Shown here one piece after another: positions 44,621-54,499 of a stretch of DNA of 64,000 bases. The stretch covers positions 62,001 to 126,000 of the forward strand of contig JAKSIO010000003.1 in the NCBI GenBank assembly GCA_024398785.1, read 5' to 3'. The stretch's first letter is position 1; the number at the start of each line of letters is the position of its first letter. This DNA comes from Bacteroidaceae bacterium. GTDB lineage: Bacteria; Bacteroidota; Bacteroidia; Bacteroidales; Bacteroidaceae. Under the pieces are notes generated by a model. It was given only the letters and a program-made list of their open reading frames with translations. It was not told the origin of the DNA and searched no databases. The position numbers and the translations under genes are program-made.

Positions 44621-46312
44621 CTTTTGAATTGTAAAGGTCAGCTCAATTTTGTTAGAAGATGACTTTTTGTTATAATAATGGGTGGTAGAACCGGAAATAC
44701 CATTATTTATGGTGTTTGTTTCGTATGTGAAAGATTTCAATACATCATCCAAATTGTTATAAATGTACAATATCGATGGAGATCTCATTGATGCATTTTT
44801 AATGTTTTCCACTTCAATGGAGAATGTTTTTGTGGTTTTTAAGTACCCCATATCATCTTCTTCGTTGTATTCGATTGTACAGGTTGACATTTTACAATCT
44901 GACATGTCATCAGGGTCGAAGCCTATGATTTCGCAGTATAAACGATGGTTATATGTGTAACTGTCTTTCTTCTCATTATAGGTCGCTTCAATTTGAAGTG
45001 TAGTGTCATTAACCATCTGAAGCTGTATGTCTTTCATTGTCCAGGAAAAAGTTTCCCTAGACCCTCCAGCTCCTTCTTCAGTGACTATATGGGGATAGAT
45101 TTTTAGTAACACATCAATGCTGGTGCATTTGTATTCCTGCTTGGTTATTCCCAAAATTTCCTGCACGGACTTTTCGAAGAACTCATATTCTATATCATTG
45201 ACTTTCAGGTTGAATTTGCCCATTGTAGTCAAAGACTCTGATATGGCGTTGTTAAGGTCGCGGATTACTATATCCACATCCAACCCCTTCTCTACGCAGT
45301 ATGATGAAATGAGTGATCCAAGATCCTGTGTGTCTTTTATGCCAGTAAGAGCGTCCAATGATATGATTTTGTCTATGCAGGTAGTAAGTACCCCCAGATT
45401 GGTATTGACTGCCGTCATAAGGGTTTTCGTGTTGAGCTTGCCGTTCTTGAAATCTACTATAAGTTTGGTGTTGTCGTTGAGTATGTCGTAACCAAGTTTG
45501 GCATAGCCTGCTATATCATCTGCAGCAAATATTGTATTGAATCCAGCTTCCAGTAGCGGACCTGCAGCCGAAAGCATAAGACGGTTGGGAGTAAGATCCC
45601 TGTTTGCAAGTTCAAAGGCAAGTTCGTGAAGTCCGTCTGTCATCACACCGCAATCTGAAAGCGTTTGCGGGTTAAGGATAGTATTGTAGATTTTTTTTGC
45701 ATATTTGTCAAGATTACCGTTTGAGAAGTGATACCAGAATCTTCCGCATGAAGAAAAAAATTCTTGTTCAAATTCATCGCTCACATATGTCAAACCTCCC
45801 CAGTCACGGAAGATGTCTTTCTTGTTCTTCATGATCTGGTTGTAGATATCAGTCATTTGATCTTTGTCCAATTCCTGACTGGCAACCCCCACAATAGCGC
45901 ATCTGAATACAGTGTTTGTATTGGCAAGAGCCTTGTTCCAGTCTATGAGACTTTTTCCGATGGACCAGATGCCTTTTGTTACTGCATCTGGGGAGTAGGC
46001 TAATTGTTGCAGCGTTTTATAAAAGTCATCTACAAACGCATTATTCACATTGGATGGCATGCTGTAATGGATAACTTCTCCGCGCACTGAAACTGTATTC
46101 TCTTCCATGGAATAGCATAATTCTAATGCCCGCATCAGCGTTTTTGCTGCTGCAGTTCCGTAGGCATCACCTGAAAGACTGTTAGAAGTGTCAAAGAAAT
46201 TGTCTTCAGGAAGATTGTTCTTTGGATCAATATTGATTTTAGAAGGTCCATCTTTGGTGCAAGATACAAACATGCACAAGACTGATAGTAACAGAGGCAA
46301 AAAACGTTTCAT
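44618..46312 (-). CDS. Lipoprotein of unknown function, 564 aa
   Basis: Not recognised. It begins MKRFLPLLLSVLCMFVSCTK with a clear lipobox, so it is an envelope lipoprotein (an adjacent ATG one codon upstream is equally possible). The mature part is mostly helical to about residue 370, then has a beta-rich C-terminal domain (about 400-564) with many Thr/Ile strands. Its promoter at 46350-46381 is the best consensus match in the window. The stop lies inside the third 33-bp repeat, so the repeats form its 3' flank. Confidence 0.8.
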   Translation of the reverse strand: MKRFLPLLLSVLCMFVSCTKDGPSKINIDPKNNLPEDNFFDTSNSLSGDAYGTAAAKTLMRALELCYSMEENTVSVRGEVIHYSMPSNVNNAFVDDFYKTLQQLAYSPDAVTKGIWSIGKSLIDWNKALANTNTVFRCAIVGVASQELDKDQMTDIYNQIMKNKKDIFRDWGGLTYVSDEFEQEFFSSCGRFWYHFSNGNLDKYAKKIYNTILNPQTLSDCGVMTDGLHELAFELANRDLTPNRLMLSAAGPLLEAGFNTIFAADDIAGYAKLGYDILNDNTKLIVDFKNGKLNTKTLMTAVNTNLGVLTTCIDKIISLDALTGIKDTQDLGSLISSYCVEKGLDVDIVIRDLNNAISESLTTMGKFNLKVNDIEYEFFEKSVQEILGITKQEYKCTSIDVLLKIYPHIVTEEGAGGSRETFSWTMKDIQLQMVNDTTLQIEATYNEKKDSYTYNHRLYCEIIGFDPDDMSDCKMSTCTIEYNEEDDMGYLKTTKTFSIEVENIKNASMRSPSILYIYNNLDDVLKSFTYETNTINNGISGSTTHYYNKKSSSNKIELTFTIQK

Positions 46313-46349
46313 CATATTGATTATGTGCTAAATATACAATAGTTTTCTG

Positions 46350-46381
46350 CAAAAGTATGAATAATTGAGCAATCTTGCAAA
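46350..46381 (-). promoter_or_regulatory. Promoter of the orphan lipoprotein gene
   Basis: On the minus strand TTTG (46381-46378), exactly 20 bases, then TACTTTTG (46357-46350), 37 bases before the ATG at 46312. Both boxes match the Bacteroidota consensus fully. Confidence 0.7.
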
Positions 46382-46456
46382 TGCGTGTTTGTAAATAGTT
46401 GCAGGCGGAAGTCAACAGGTGTGCCTTTTGGGGACACATGTCTCAATACTTATTCC

Positions 46457-47758
46457 TTATTCTAATGACATTGCCTTTTTGTACGATGTGACCGCAAGGT
46501 TCAAATCACACATGGCTGTAATGCGGTCAACCTGCGCCTTCTGCAATTCAGTCTGGGCTTTAAGCTTTTCAGAAACAGTAGCAGCCCCAAGCTCATATCT
46601 GTCATTGACAACTTTCATATTCTCCTGTGCATAAGAGAGTAAGGTTTCCGAATTACTGTATGCCATAATGGCTTCGTCCAGAATATTTTCTGCTTGCATA
46701 GCCTGCAATTGCATTTTGCTTACAGCCTCATCGCGTTCCATTTCCATAATGGACAGCTTGGCCTTTTCACTGCGTATCTTGTTATGTCCCTCTCCCCATT
46801 GGAACAATGGTATTGCTCCGGTAACCATAACTCCGAATTGATTGTCATCAACCAGTTTTGTGTCGTTGAGTGTCATTCCGTTCAAATAACTGTAAGAACC
46901 TACAGCGGCAATCTGCGGCAGAAAATCAGCACGTGTTATGTTTATTTGCTGTCTCTGCATTTCTATCTGAGCCTGCAACATCTGGTATTCTGTGCGGCGG
47001 GTGGCATCGAATTCATCCTGAATAATTGCAACAAGATTCTCTTGAGGCGTTACAGGTTCTTCAAGCCCTATTTTTGTAACTAAAGGCAAACCTGTCAGAC
47101 GACAAAGATTCATTGCAGCAAGACGGTTCATATTCTGGGCTTTGCGCAAATCAAGATTTGCCTGTCCGCATTTACTCTCAACTTCAAGCAAATCTGTACT
47201 GGTCAGTGCACCCAAATCAACGGCATTGACAACATCCTGTTTGAAACTGCTCAGAGTCTGAACATATTCATTCAGTACATCTGTCATTTTCTGTGCTTTT
47301 AGACAGTTCCAGTACGCTTCCTCAACCTGGCAGACTATATCTTCCTGCTGCATCTTATTGTTCAGAGAGGCAAGACCTGCGCCGGTTTTTGCCATCTTGT
47401 AACCAGATACAATTTTCCCACCCACAAATATCGGCTGGGTTACAGTTGCTCCTGCACCGTATATTGACCCGAATTCAAGATTAAGATCAAAAACTCCGGG
47501 TATCATTGAATACTGCAATGATGCATTGGAATACAAATAACCGGCAGCGGCAGCAATTTTTGGGAAAAAGTTTGACATCACACTGCGTTTGGTGTATTCC
47601 ATCTGTTTAACCTTGAGACTTGCCACATTTGTCTGTGAAGACTTTTCTATGGCCATGTCAAGACATTCCTGAAGCGAAAGTGTTGTGTCCGGTTTTTCCG
47701 TTGCATACAGAACGGTTGCCGAAAGAAAGAAAACTATGCTTAATATGTAATTTTTCAT
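46457..47758 (-). CDS. TolC-like outer membrane efflux protein
   Basis: This 433-aa protein has a signal peptide (MKNYILSIVFFLSATVLYAT) and the duplicated coiled-coil/barrel layout of the TolC family, with LSLQECLDMAIEKSSQTN at the start and the matching second repeat around 230-400. It would be the exit duct of the RND pump encoded upstream. The start overlaps the permease stop by four bases (ATGA). Confidence 0.92.
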   Translation of the reverse strand: MKNYILSIVFFLSATVLYATEKPDTTLSLQECLDMAIEKSSQTNVASLKVKQMEYTKRSVMSNFFPKIAAAAGYLYSNASLQYSMIPGVFDLNLEFGSIYGAGATVTQPIFVGGKIVSGYKMAKTGAGLASLNNKMQQEDIVCQVEEAYWNCLKAQKMTDVLNEYVQTLSSFKQDVVNAVDLGALTSTDLLEVESKCGQANLDLRKAQNMNRLAAMNLCRLTGLPLVTKIGLEEPVTPQENLVAIIQDEFDATRRTEYQMLQAQIEMQRQQINITRADFLPQIAAVGSYSYLNGMTLNDTKLVDDNQFGVMVTGAIPLFQWGEGHNKIRSEKAKLSIMEMERDEAVSKMQLQAMQAENILDEAIMAYSNSETLLSYAQENMKVVNDRYELGAATVSEKLKAQTELQKAQVDRITAMCDLNLAVTSYKKAMSLE

Positions 47759-50700
47759 TTTTCTATCTGAATTTTGAAGAATATGGAATAGAGTACAGGA
47801 ATAGCAATCAGTGTAATCAATGTGCCTACAAACAAACCTCCGATAATAGTTACAGCCAAAGAACCGAACAGGCAGTCCCGCAAGAGCGGAATCATTCCGA
47901 GTATTGTTGTAAGCGATGCCATCATAACCGGGCGGAACCTGCGCATAGAACTGTCTATCAAGGCTTTGACAGGTTCTATACCTGATGCCATTTGGGCATC
48001 GATTTCATCAATCAGAATAATTGCATTCTTAATGAGCATGCCTATAAGTCCCAGACATCCGCAAATAGCTACAAAGCCGAAAGACTTGCCGCTTATCATA
48101 ATTCCATAGACAATGCCGATTGCAAGCAGCGGCAGACAAAGGAATATGATTGCAGGACGGCGGTAATCCTTGAACAGTGCAATAATCAATGCAAGAATAA
48201 TAAAGATTGCAACAGGTATCTTTTTTACCAATTCTGACATAGATTCAGTACTTGCAGCCTTTTCTCCCTGCCAACTCATTGAATAGCCTTCAGGAATGAC
48301 AAGAACATTCTCAAGTTTCTTTTCAATCTCTTTGCGTGCAGTCTCAGTACTTACTCCGAATACAGGATCGCATTGGGCACGCATGGCACGCTGCTGGTCG
48401 GCACGGAATACAACAGGTTCTTCAAATTCAATATCAATATCACTGCATACGGCATCGACAGTGCGTGTGGTAAGCAACTTTTCAAGAATGTCGTCGGTAG
48501 AAGAACTTCCGGTAACAAGACCTTTTATATCCTCACCGTCAACTGCGTCCAATGGTGGCAGAGTTGTGATGACAGGTGTCTGCTCAAAATTCTCAAGAGG
48601 CTGTTCATCTTCTACCACTTTGATATAGATAGGCATTGTGTAGTCATCGTTGTACAATGTTCCTATGGGGAGTCCCTCTGTAGCAGCCAGGAATGAATAT
48701 GACAGTTCTTTACGGCTTACGCCTGCAAGACGTGCCTTGCTCTGGTCATATTTGGCTTTGAGAACAGGTGTCTGGCGGTCCCAGTTGGATGATACATTCT
48801 GAACATTGGGCTCTTCCTGCATAACTTGCATGGCAACACTTGTAAGAGATTTGAGTACAGCCGGATCCGGACCCTTGAATTCAAGTTCAATTGAATAGGG
48901 CTTGAACATAAGGTTATAGCGTTTTGCGCGTGCTTTGGCCTGCGGATAATTTGTGGACAGGTAATTCTGTAAACCCGGCAGAGCGGCAAGAACAGTTTTA
49001 TTGTCTGTAAAGTTGACAATTAGTTCACCGTATGCCAGTGACGGATGTGCAATAGGTCTTACAAGATTATATCGGCTGGGCGTTCCGCCAAGGGCCTTGG
49101 TGACAGATACAACATCGCTCCGTTTTGAAAGATACTCTTCAATCTGCATCAAATCCCTGTCTACAGCATATTGCGATGTCCCCTCAGGCATTTTATATTC
49201 AATGAATATCTGGTTGTATTCCATGTCGGGGAAAAATTCCTGCGGCAGTCCTGTATAATGATATATGCTCATACCAACCAGTGCCAAGGCCGATACAACA
49301 AAAATGGTTCTGTTGTGAAGAGTCCAGTTCAGAACGTTGTATAATATTTTATATGACTTGTTGCTATATATGTCACTTTCATTGGCAACAGGTTTGACTT
49401 TGAGAAATTTCTGGCTTACTGCAGGAATGTATGTCAAGGCAAGCACCCAGCTCAGCATAAGAGATACTGCAAGAACAATGAACAGGTCATGCAGGTATTC
49501 GCCAACGGTATCGCCTGTAATATATGGAGGAAGAAATGCAAATATTGCAATCAGAGTGGCACAAAGGAGCGGCCATGCGGTTTTTTTGCAGATAGATGTC
49601 AATGCCTCCTGTAAAGGTTTGCCCATCTGAAGATCCGTTATTATACCATCCACTATCACTATGGCATTGTCAACAAGCATACCCATGGCAAGAATAAAAG
49701 TTCCAAGGGAAACGCGTTGCAGAGAACCGTCTGCCATGAAAAGAGCCAGAAGTGAGCCTAAAATGGAAATAATCAGAACCTGACCAATCATAATACCGCT
49801 GCGTATTCCCATTGTAAGCATAAGAATAGCAATCACAATTATTACAGATTCAATCAGGTTTGTGGCAAAAACAGACAATGCGCCTACCACTTCTTTAGGT
49901 TGTGAAAATACGCTTTCCAACTGAATTCCTGCAGGAAGATCAATAGATTCCAATTCCTTGCGAACCTCTTTATCCAGCCTTACGATATCTGTTCCGTCTT
50001 TTCCTGAAACAGATATGGCGATGCCAGGTTTTCCATTGAATGTAATTGTTTGTCTTGCTGGTTCCTGGTCGCCCACCTGAATTGTAGCTATATCAGAAAT
50101 TTTAATCTGGTCATCCTGATGCCCCTGAACCAGCAGGTTACTTATGGATTCAATGTTTTCAAATTTACCGTCAACCGTAATACGTACTCTGTTGCCGCCG
50201 GTATTCATATAACCGGCATATGCAGTAACATCCTCCGTACTGAGCAGTCCTAAGATTTCTGTAGGAAGAACTCCTAAGTTAGCCATCTTTGCACGGTCAA
50301 CCAGAATGTTGACGCATTCCTTGTGCTCGCCGAACAGTTCAATGTTGCTGACTCCAGGAATAACCTGCAGTCTGCGTTTGATAAGGTTTGCATAGCGGGA
50401 TATTTCACGCGGAGTATAACCTTCTCCTGTAAGGACAAAGAACATTCCATATACGTCTCCGAATGAATCGTTGACGGTAAGGCTTGCTCCTTCCGGAAGA
50501 GAAGCGGAGTAGTCCGACATTTTTTTGCGCAGCATATCAAAGCTTTGCGGTATATCTTTTTTGGGAGTTGTTCTGTCAAAACGGACTTTAATCAGCGCAA
50601 GATCGCTGTAACAGGTTGATTCTACTGATTCAACATTATTGATTGTCTTGATGGTCTGCTCAACAGGATCAACAATGTCCAATTCAATCTGATGAGCGTT

Positions 50701-50865
50701 TGCTCCGGGGTAAATAACAGCAACCAGTGCTTCTTTTATTGCAATTTTAGGGTCTTCAAGTTTGCTGATATATATTGTTCCTAAAATACCTCCTATACAG
50801 ATTGCAAGAACCAGAAAGTATATCAGTCTTTGGTTTTTCAAAGACCAGTTTCCTATATTGAACAT
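47755..50865 (-). CDS. RND efflux permease (AcrB/HAE1-like)
   Basis: This 1036-aa inner membrane pump has 12 transmembrane segments and two large periplasmic loops. The N-terminal RLIYFLVLAICIGGILGTIY segment and the internal repeat are typical. In TM4 the motif reads GMLVDNAIVIVD: the usual Asp-Asp proton relay of AcrB is Asp-Asn here, a form seen in some RND subgroups. It lies between adaptor (15-base gap) and TolC-like gene; substrates are unknown. Confidence 0.95.
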   Translation of the reverse strand: MFNIGNWSLKNQRLIYFLVLAICIGGILGTIYISKLEDPKIAIKEALVAVIYPGANAHQIELDIVDPVEQTIKTINNVESVESTCYSDLALIKVRFDRTTPKKDIPQSFDMLRKKMSDYSASLPEGASLTVNDSFGDVYGMFFVLTGEGYTPREISRYANLIKRRLQVIPGVSNIELFGEHKECVNILVDRAKMANLGVLPTEILGLLSTEDVTAYAGYMNTGGNRVRITVDGKFENIESISNLLVQGHQDDQIKISDIATIQVGDQEPARQTITFNGKPGIAISVSGKDGTDIVRLDKEVRKELESIDLPAGIQLESVFSQPKEVVGALSVFATNLIESVIIVIAILMLTMGIRSGIMIGQVLIISILGSLLALFMADGSLQRVSLGTFILAMGMLVDNAIVIVDGIITDLQMGKPLQEALTSICKKTAWPLLCATLIAIFAFLPPYITGDTVGEYLHDLFIVLAVSLMLSWVLALTYIPAVSQKFLKVKPVANESDIYSNKSYKILYNVLNWTLHNRTIFVVSALALVGMSIYHYTGLPQEFFPDMEYNQIFIEYKMPEGTSQYAVDRDLMQIEEYLSKRSDVVSVTKALGGTPSRYNLVRPIAHPSLAYGELIVNFTDNKTVLAALPGLQNYLSTNYPQAKARAKRYNLMFKPYSIELEFKGPDPAVLKSLTSVAMQVMQEEPNVQNVSSNWDRQTPVLKAKYDQSKARLAGVSRKELSYSFLAATEGLPIGTLYNDDYTMPIYIKVVEDEQPLENFEQTPVITTLPPLDAVDGEDIKGLVTGSSSTDDILEKLLTTRTVDAVCSDIDIEFEEPVVFRADQQRAMRAQCDPVFGVSTETARKEIEKKLENVLVIPEGYSMSWQGEKAASTESMSELVKKIPVAIFIILALIIALFKDYRRPAIIFLCLPLLAIGIVYGIMISGKSFGFVAICGCLGLIGMLIKNAIILIDEIDAQMASGIEPVKALIDSSMRRFRPVMMASLTTILGMIPLLRDCLFGSLAVTIIGGLFVGTLITLIAIPVLYSIFFKIQIEK

Positions 50866-50880
50866 AATGATAGTGTTTTA

Positions 50881-51942
50881 TTAAAGAATGTTGCCTATGT
50901 TGGTTTCAGACATTTCAGGTATTGGCTTTACTTTCTGTCCGTCATGAAGATAACTTACGCCGGCAGAAACAATAGTATCACCCTGCTGCAGTCCGGAATA
51001 TACTATTGCCATGTCATTTTTCTTGATTCTGACAATTTCCACGTAATGTTGTCTGACAACATTGTTCTTATATAACCAGACGCAGCTTTGTCCTTTACTG
51101 TCAGTAATAATTGCTGAAACAGGAACAACTATGCCTGATGTGTTGTCCAAATTCATTGTAAAAGTTACATTGGCTACCAGACCTGGTTCCGGATAAGAAA
51201 TGTTTCCGGAATCCTGAAAATCCAGATCAAGTTCATACAATTGGTTGAAATTTGCTTTTGCAGCACAATTCCTGACAGACATTCTGTATTTCCGGCCATT
51301 GATTTCAGCTTCTATACCAACCAGATTGTCCAGACTGTTTTTGATACGTTCCGGTACAGCTATGTGTATAATAGGAGCACCTGCAGAAATGAGTGAGACA
51401 ACAGGATATCCTGCACCTACAGTCTCACCGTTGTGAAACATGATTTTTTCAACAACGGCATCGTAAGGTGCGGTTAGTTTTGTGTCGTTCAACGCATTAG
51501 TGTGTGCATTCAGTTTTGCTGTAATCTGCTGGAGTGCAGATGTTGCTTTCTCATAGTCGCTCTCTGTTGCGCTACCGCGTTTGTAAAGCTCAATTACGCG
51601 GTCAGCCTGAGCTTTGATGCCGTCAAATTCAGCTTGTGTAGCCGATAATTGTATTTTGTAGTCACGATCATCCATTTGTGCAATCAGCTGACCTTTTTTT
51701 AATTTATCACCAATTTTGACCGGCAAATCGGCAATGGGTCCACTGATACGGAATGCTACATCCGCACTCTGCCGTGCAATTATCTTCCCGCTGTATGTAA
51801 TTGATTCAGGCAAGTCATATGGCTGGCAGACAAAGGTTTTGACACTTAACACCTTGGATTCAGTGGTGTTGTTTTTTAAGGAACAGGAAGACAGACATGT
51901 TGCAACTGCAACAATACACAATGTTTTGACTGTATAATTCAT
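50881..51942 (-). CDS. RND efflux periplasmic adaptor lipoprotein
   Basis: This 353-aa membrane fusion protein has a lipobox (TCLSSC, Cys20). The barrel-sandwich (lipoyl) halves flank a short coiled-coil hairpin (about 95-150), and a beta barrel and membrane-proximal domain follow (for example GIVVPVSAIITDSKGQSCVW). It links the permease to the TolC-like channel. It is the first gene of the operon and sits behind the promoter and palindromes at 51944-52004. Confidence 0.93.
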   Translation of the reverse strand: MNYTVKTLCIVAVATCLSSCSLKNNTTESKVLSVKTFVCQPYDLPESITYSGKIIARQSADVAFRISGPIADLPVKIGDKLKKGQLIAQMDDRDYKIQLSATQAEFDGIKAQADRVIELYKRGSATESDYEKATSALQQITAKLNAHTNALNDTKLTAPYDAVVEKIMFHNGETVGAGYPVVSLISAGAPIIHIAVPERIKNSLDNLVGIEAEINGRKYRMSVRNCAAKANFNQLYELDLDFQDSGNISYPEPGLVANVTFTMNLDNTSGIVVPVSAIITDSKGQSCVWLYKNNVVRQHYVEIVRIKKNDMAIVYSGLQQGDTIVSAGVSYLHDGQKVKPIPEMSETNIGNIL

Positions 51943-51943
51943 A

Positions 51944-51968
51944 ATTTGTCAATTATATTTTGACAAAT
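51944..51968. promoter_or_regulatory. Operator-like palindrome at the efflux operon start
   Basis: ATTTGTCAA and TTGACAAAT form a perfect 9-bp inverted repeat around seven bases. It begins one base from the adaptor ATG and overlaps the -7 box, so a bound repressor would block transcription. An RNA hairpin over the start codon region is the alternative. Confidence 0.6.
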
Positions 51969-51995
51969 ATACAGCAATAAACGTGCCAAATGAAA
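51964..51995 (-). promoter_or_regulatory. Promoter of the RND efflux operon
   Basis: On the minus strand TTTC (51995-51992), 20 bases, then TATATTTG (51971-51964), 22 bases before the adaptor ATG. Confidence 0.62.
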
Positions 51996-52004
51996 TTATG
52001 GCAC
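51983..52004. promoter_or_regulatory. Second inverted repeat over the -33 box
   Basis: GTGCCA and TGGCAC flank ten bases that contain the -33 box of the efflux promoter. It may be an operator, or a terminator stem for the upstream acyltransferase gene that ends at 52043. Confidence 0.5.
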
Positions 52005-52042
52005 ATTTTAACATGTAAATTAATCTAATTTAATAAAGATTG

Positions 52043-53161
52043 TTAATTGTTTAACATATTCCTGACAGGGTTGGCATAAATACCAAGGAATATTGATGTC
52101 AGTTCGTCTTTGTCGCCTTCAATCTTGTCAAGGCCGTTTTTCATGTATTCCATAAAGTCCTTTTTCTCCTGATTGGTGTAATTTGCTGCAAACATACTTG
52201 AACCTTGCAGTATGTCATATGCTATGTAGTTATTTTTAAACAGTTTATAGTTTGATACTATTCGTTTGTCAATAATTTTTGCAAGATAGCTGAAACGTTC
52301 AGTCTTTGAAAACAGACTGCATTTTTCAAGTTCTTCCAATGTGATGGAAGGTGTAACAACCATTGAAACCTGTCCCTTGGGCTGGGTTATACCGCACAAT
52401 ATGCTGTTGAAATCTTCGTTCGGTGCTTTTACGTATTTCTGGTAGCGTGATACATACAACTCCTGGGTTTTCAGAAAATCACAGGACTCATATTCGTAAG
52501 ATATGGCTATAGGGGTTATGTTCAATTCGGTAAGATTTTCAATGAAGTCCTTATCTGAACTCATTGCAAGCATTTTGAGGACTCCCGGTTCAGTTTTGTC
52601 AAAACCGTCTTTTGTGCGGCCGTTGCGCTGGGCAATCCATGTTGACTGATTCTTTTGTGTGATTGCGTAGCGCATGTATGAAGAAACCTCCATTGAATTT
52701 TTGTAGAAATCCTTTATATTGCCGCCTCTGACAATTCTGAACATTTTATTTATTTTCCCAAAATCTGTCACAAATTCACCTTTCATCAGGTTGTCTCCGA
52801 ATGTGATTTCAGAGGTGTCAAGATGGCTGCAATAAAGGGCGTACTGCAACAGACTGGCATCAAGAACAATATCGCGGTGATTGCCTATAAATGTACATTT
52901 GTGCTCATCGGTCAATCGTTCCAGACCGCTGTATTCAAAACCGTTGGTGGTTTTTGCAATAGTGGCAGTCAGCAGTTTGTACATTACTTTGTCCTGGAAT
53001 TCGTTTACAGTAGTTATTTTGCTGAATTCTGTACGCAAATAATCAATTTCCTGATGCGGAAACAGATATGAACAAACTATCGGAAAATACGGATGCGATG
53101 CCAACCTGCCTATGGCAGCAGGAATCTCGTTGTCGTTATATGGTCTTGTTTCTTCAAACAT
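52043..53161 (-). CDS. PlsC-like acyltransferase family protein
   Basis: This 372-aa soluble protein carries FIGNHRDIVLDASLL with His95 and Asp101, a variant (one residue longer) of the HX4D motif of glycerolipid acyltransferases, and later IAQRNGRTKDG in the place of the second acyltransferase motif. It is the last gene of the polyene cluster and starts three bases after the ligase stop, so a role in placing the finished acyl chain on a lipid or sugar acceptor is inferred from context. Confidence 0.75.
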   Translation of the reverse strand: MFEETRPYNDNEIPAAIGRLASHPYFPIVCSYLFPHQEIDYLRTEFSKITTVNEFQDKVMYKLLTATIAKTTNGFEYSGLERLTDEHKCTFIGNHRDIVLDASLLQYALYCSHLDTSEITFGDNLMKGEFVTDFGKINKMFRIVRGGNIKDFYKNSMEVSSYMRYAITQKNQSTWIAQRNGRTKDGFDKTEPGVLKMLAMSSDKDFIENLTELNITPIAISYEYESCDFLKTQELYVSRYQKYVKAPNEDFNSILCGITQPKGQVSMVVTPSITLEELEKCSLFSKTERFSYLAKIIDKRIVSNYKLFKNNYIAYDILQGSSMFAANYTNQEKKDFMEYMKNGLDKIEGDKDELTSIFLGIYANPVRNMLNN

Positions 53162-53164
53162 AAA

Positions 53165-54460
53165 TCAGGAACGTTTGTCAATGAACTTGTTGGGCTTGCG
53201 TTTGGCGGGTGGCATTTGAATTGCCGCAATGTGGTCTATGTCTTCAAATTCAATATCTGGGGTTACACGTATCTTGGCGCGGAACATGTCTTTCAGTTCC
53301 TTAACCATATTTGCTTTGTCGGTACGTTTGGAACCGATAAACACCTTAACGCTGTCTGTTCCCAAATCGTTGGTGTAGACCTCTACCAGATAGTTTACGA
53401 CATATGGTACGTTGTCAAGAAGTTCAAACAAAGTAGCAGGATAAAGTGTTGTTCCTTTCAATTTGATCATGTGGTTCTTGCGGCCTACAAGCGGACTTAC
53501 GCGCATAGTGTTTCTGCCGCATGGGCATGGCTCAGTATGAAAGCTGGTGATGTCACCGGTACGGAAACGCAATAACGGCATACCCTCTACGCCAAGGCTG
53601 GTTATGGTCAGTTCTCCGGTTTCACCTACAGGGAGAACATTTCCGTTATCATCAAGAATCTCACATATCAGCAAATCGGGGTGATGATGACCGCCATGAC
53701 CGTACTTGCATTCAGTGAAAGAGTGTCCCATTTCTGTAGATGCGTATGTTGAGAACAGCTCGATGGGCCATTTTTCTGTAATCTTTTTTCCCAACTGGTT
53801 GAGAGTGAAATCCTGATTACGCAGATTTTCACCAATGCAGATGGCTTTCTTTACAGAACTGTTTCTGTAATCAATTCCATGTTCTTCTGCGTATTGTATC
53901 AGTCTTGTGATGAAAGACGGTACGCATATTATTCCGGTAGGGTTGAGCCGGTTTATTGTATCCCATTGCAATTCCGGGATTCCGTTTCCTACACGGATAA
54001 CGCTGCTTCCCATTTTTATCACTCCCATAAAATACGCCAGACCTGCCATGAAACCTTTGTCTATTGTTGTCATCAGCTGGTATATCTCTCCCGGGTGACC
54101 GCCGGCACATTCAAATGCAATCTGTTCGTTATATGCAAGACGTTCAAGGTCTTTAACTGTAAGGGCAAATGTTGTAGGAGCACTCAATGTACCTGATGTA
54201 CATACATAGTCTGCAATCTGCTCTTTGGGAACACAGAGAAAATCCTGATTGTGAAGTTGTAAATCCTGTTTTGTTGTGCAAGGTATATAGGACAAGTCCT
54301 CCAAAGTCCTGATTTTACTGATGTCAATATGATTATCTGCAAAAACCTTCTTATAGTAAGGTGATTTTGCATTCATGTATTGCAACATCTCCTGCATTTT
54401 CTTCTCTTGATATTTTTTGATAACGTCTGCAGGTTGGAATTCTATTTCAGGTGAAAACAT
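53165..54460 (-). CDS. PaaK-like AMP-binding acyl/aryl ligase
   Basis: This 431-aa adenylate-forming enzyme resembles phenylacetate-CoA ligases and F390 synthetases. The P-loop is CTSGTLSAPT (87-96); later motifs are STYASTEMG, RFRTGDI and VGRKNHMIKLKG. A CPCGRNTMR segment, usual in the PaaK group, precedes the C-terminal domain. In this cluster it may activate an aromatic acid starter as CoA or ACP thioester. It starts 39 bases after the MMPL fusion stop. Confidence 0.88.
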   Translation of the reverse strand: MFSPEIEFQPADVIKKYQEKKMQEMLQYMNAKSPYYKKVFADNHIDISKIRTLEDLSYIPCTTKQDLQLHNQDFLCVPKEQIADYVCTSGTLSAPTTFALTVKDLERLAYNEQIAFECAGGHPGEIYQLMTTIDKGFMAGLAYFMGVIKMGSSVIRVGNGIPELQWDTINRLNPTGIICVPSFITRLIQYAEEHGIDYRNSSVKKAICIGENLRNQDFTLNQLGKKITEKWPIELFSTYASTEMGHSFTECKYGHGGHHHPDLLICEILDDNGNVLPVGETGELTITSLGVEGMPLLRFRTGDITSFHTEPCPCGRNTMRVSPLVGRKNHMIKLKGTTLYPATLFELLDNVPYVVNYLVEVYTNDLGTDSVKVFIGSKRTDKANMVKELKDMFRAKIRVTPDIEFEDIDHIAAIQMPPAKRKPNKFIDKRS

Positions 54461-54499
54461 ATATGCCTAGAATTTTATATACTATGCAAAGGTAATAGT

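Noticed and set aside
46390..46440. Terminator after the TolC-like gene
   Set aside because: Only a bulged stem around GTGTCC/GGCACAC could be drawn and there is no T-run, so it was not listed.
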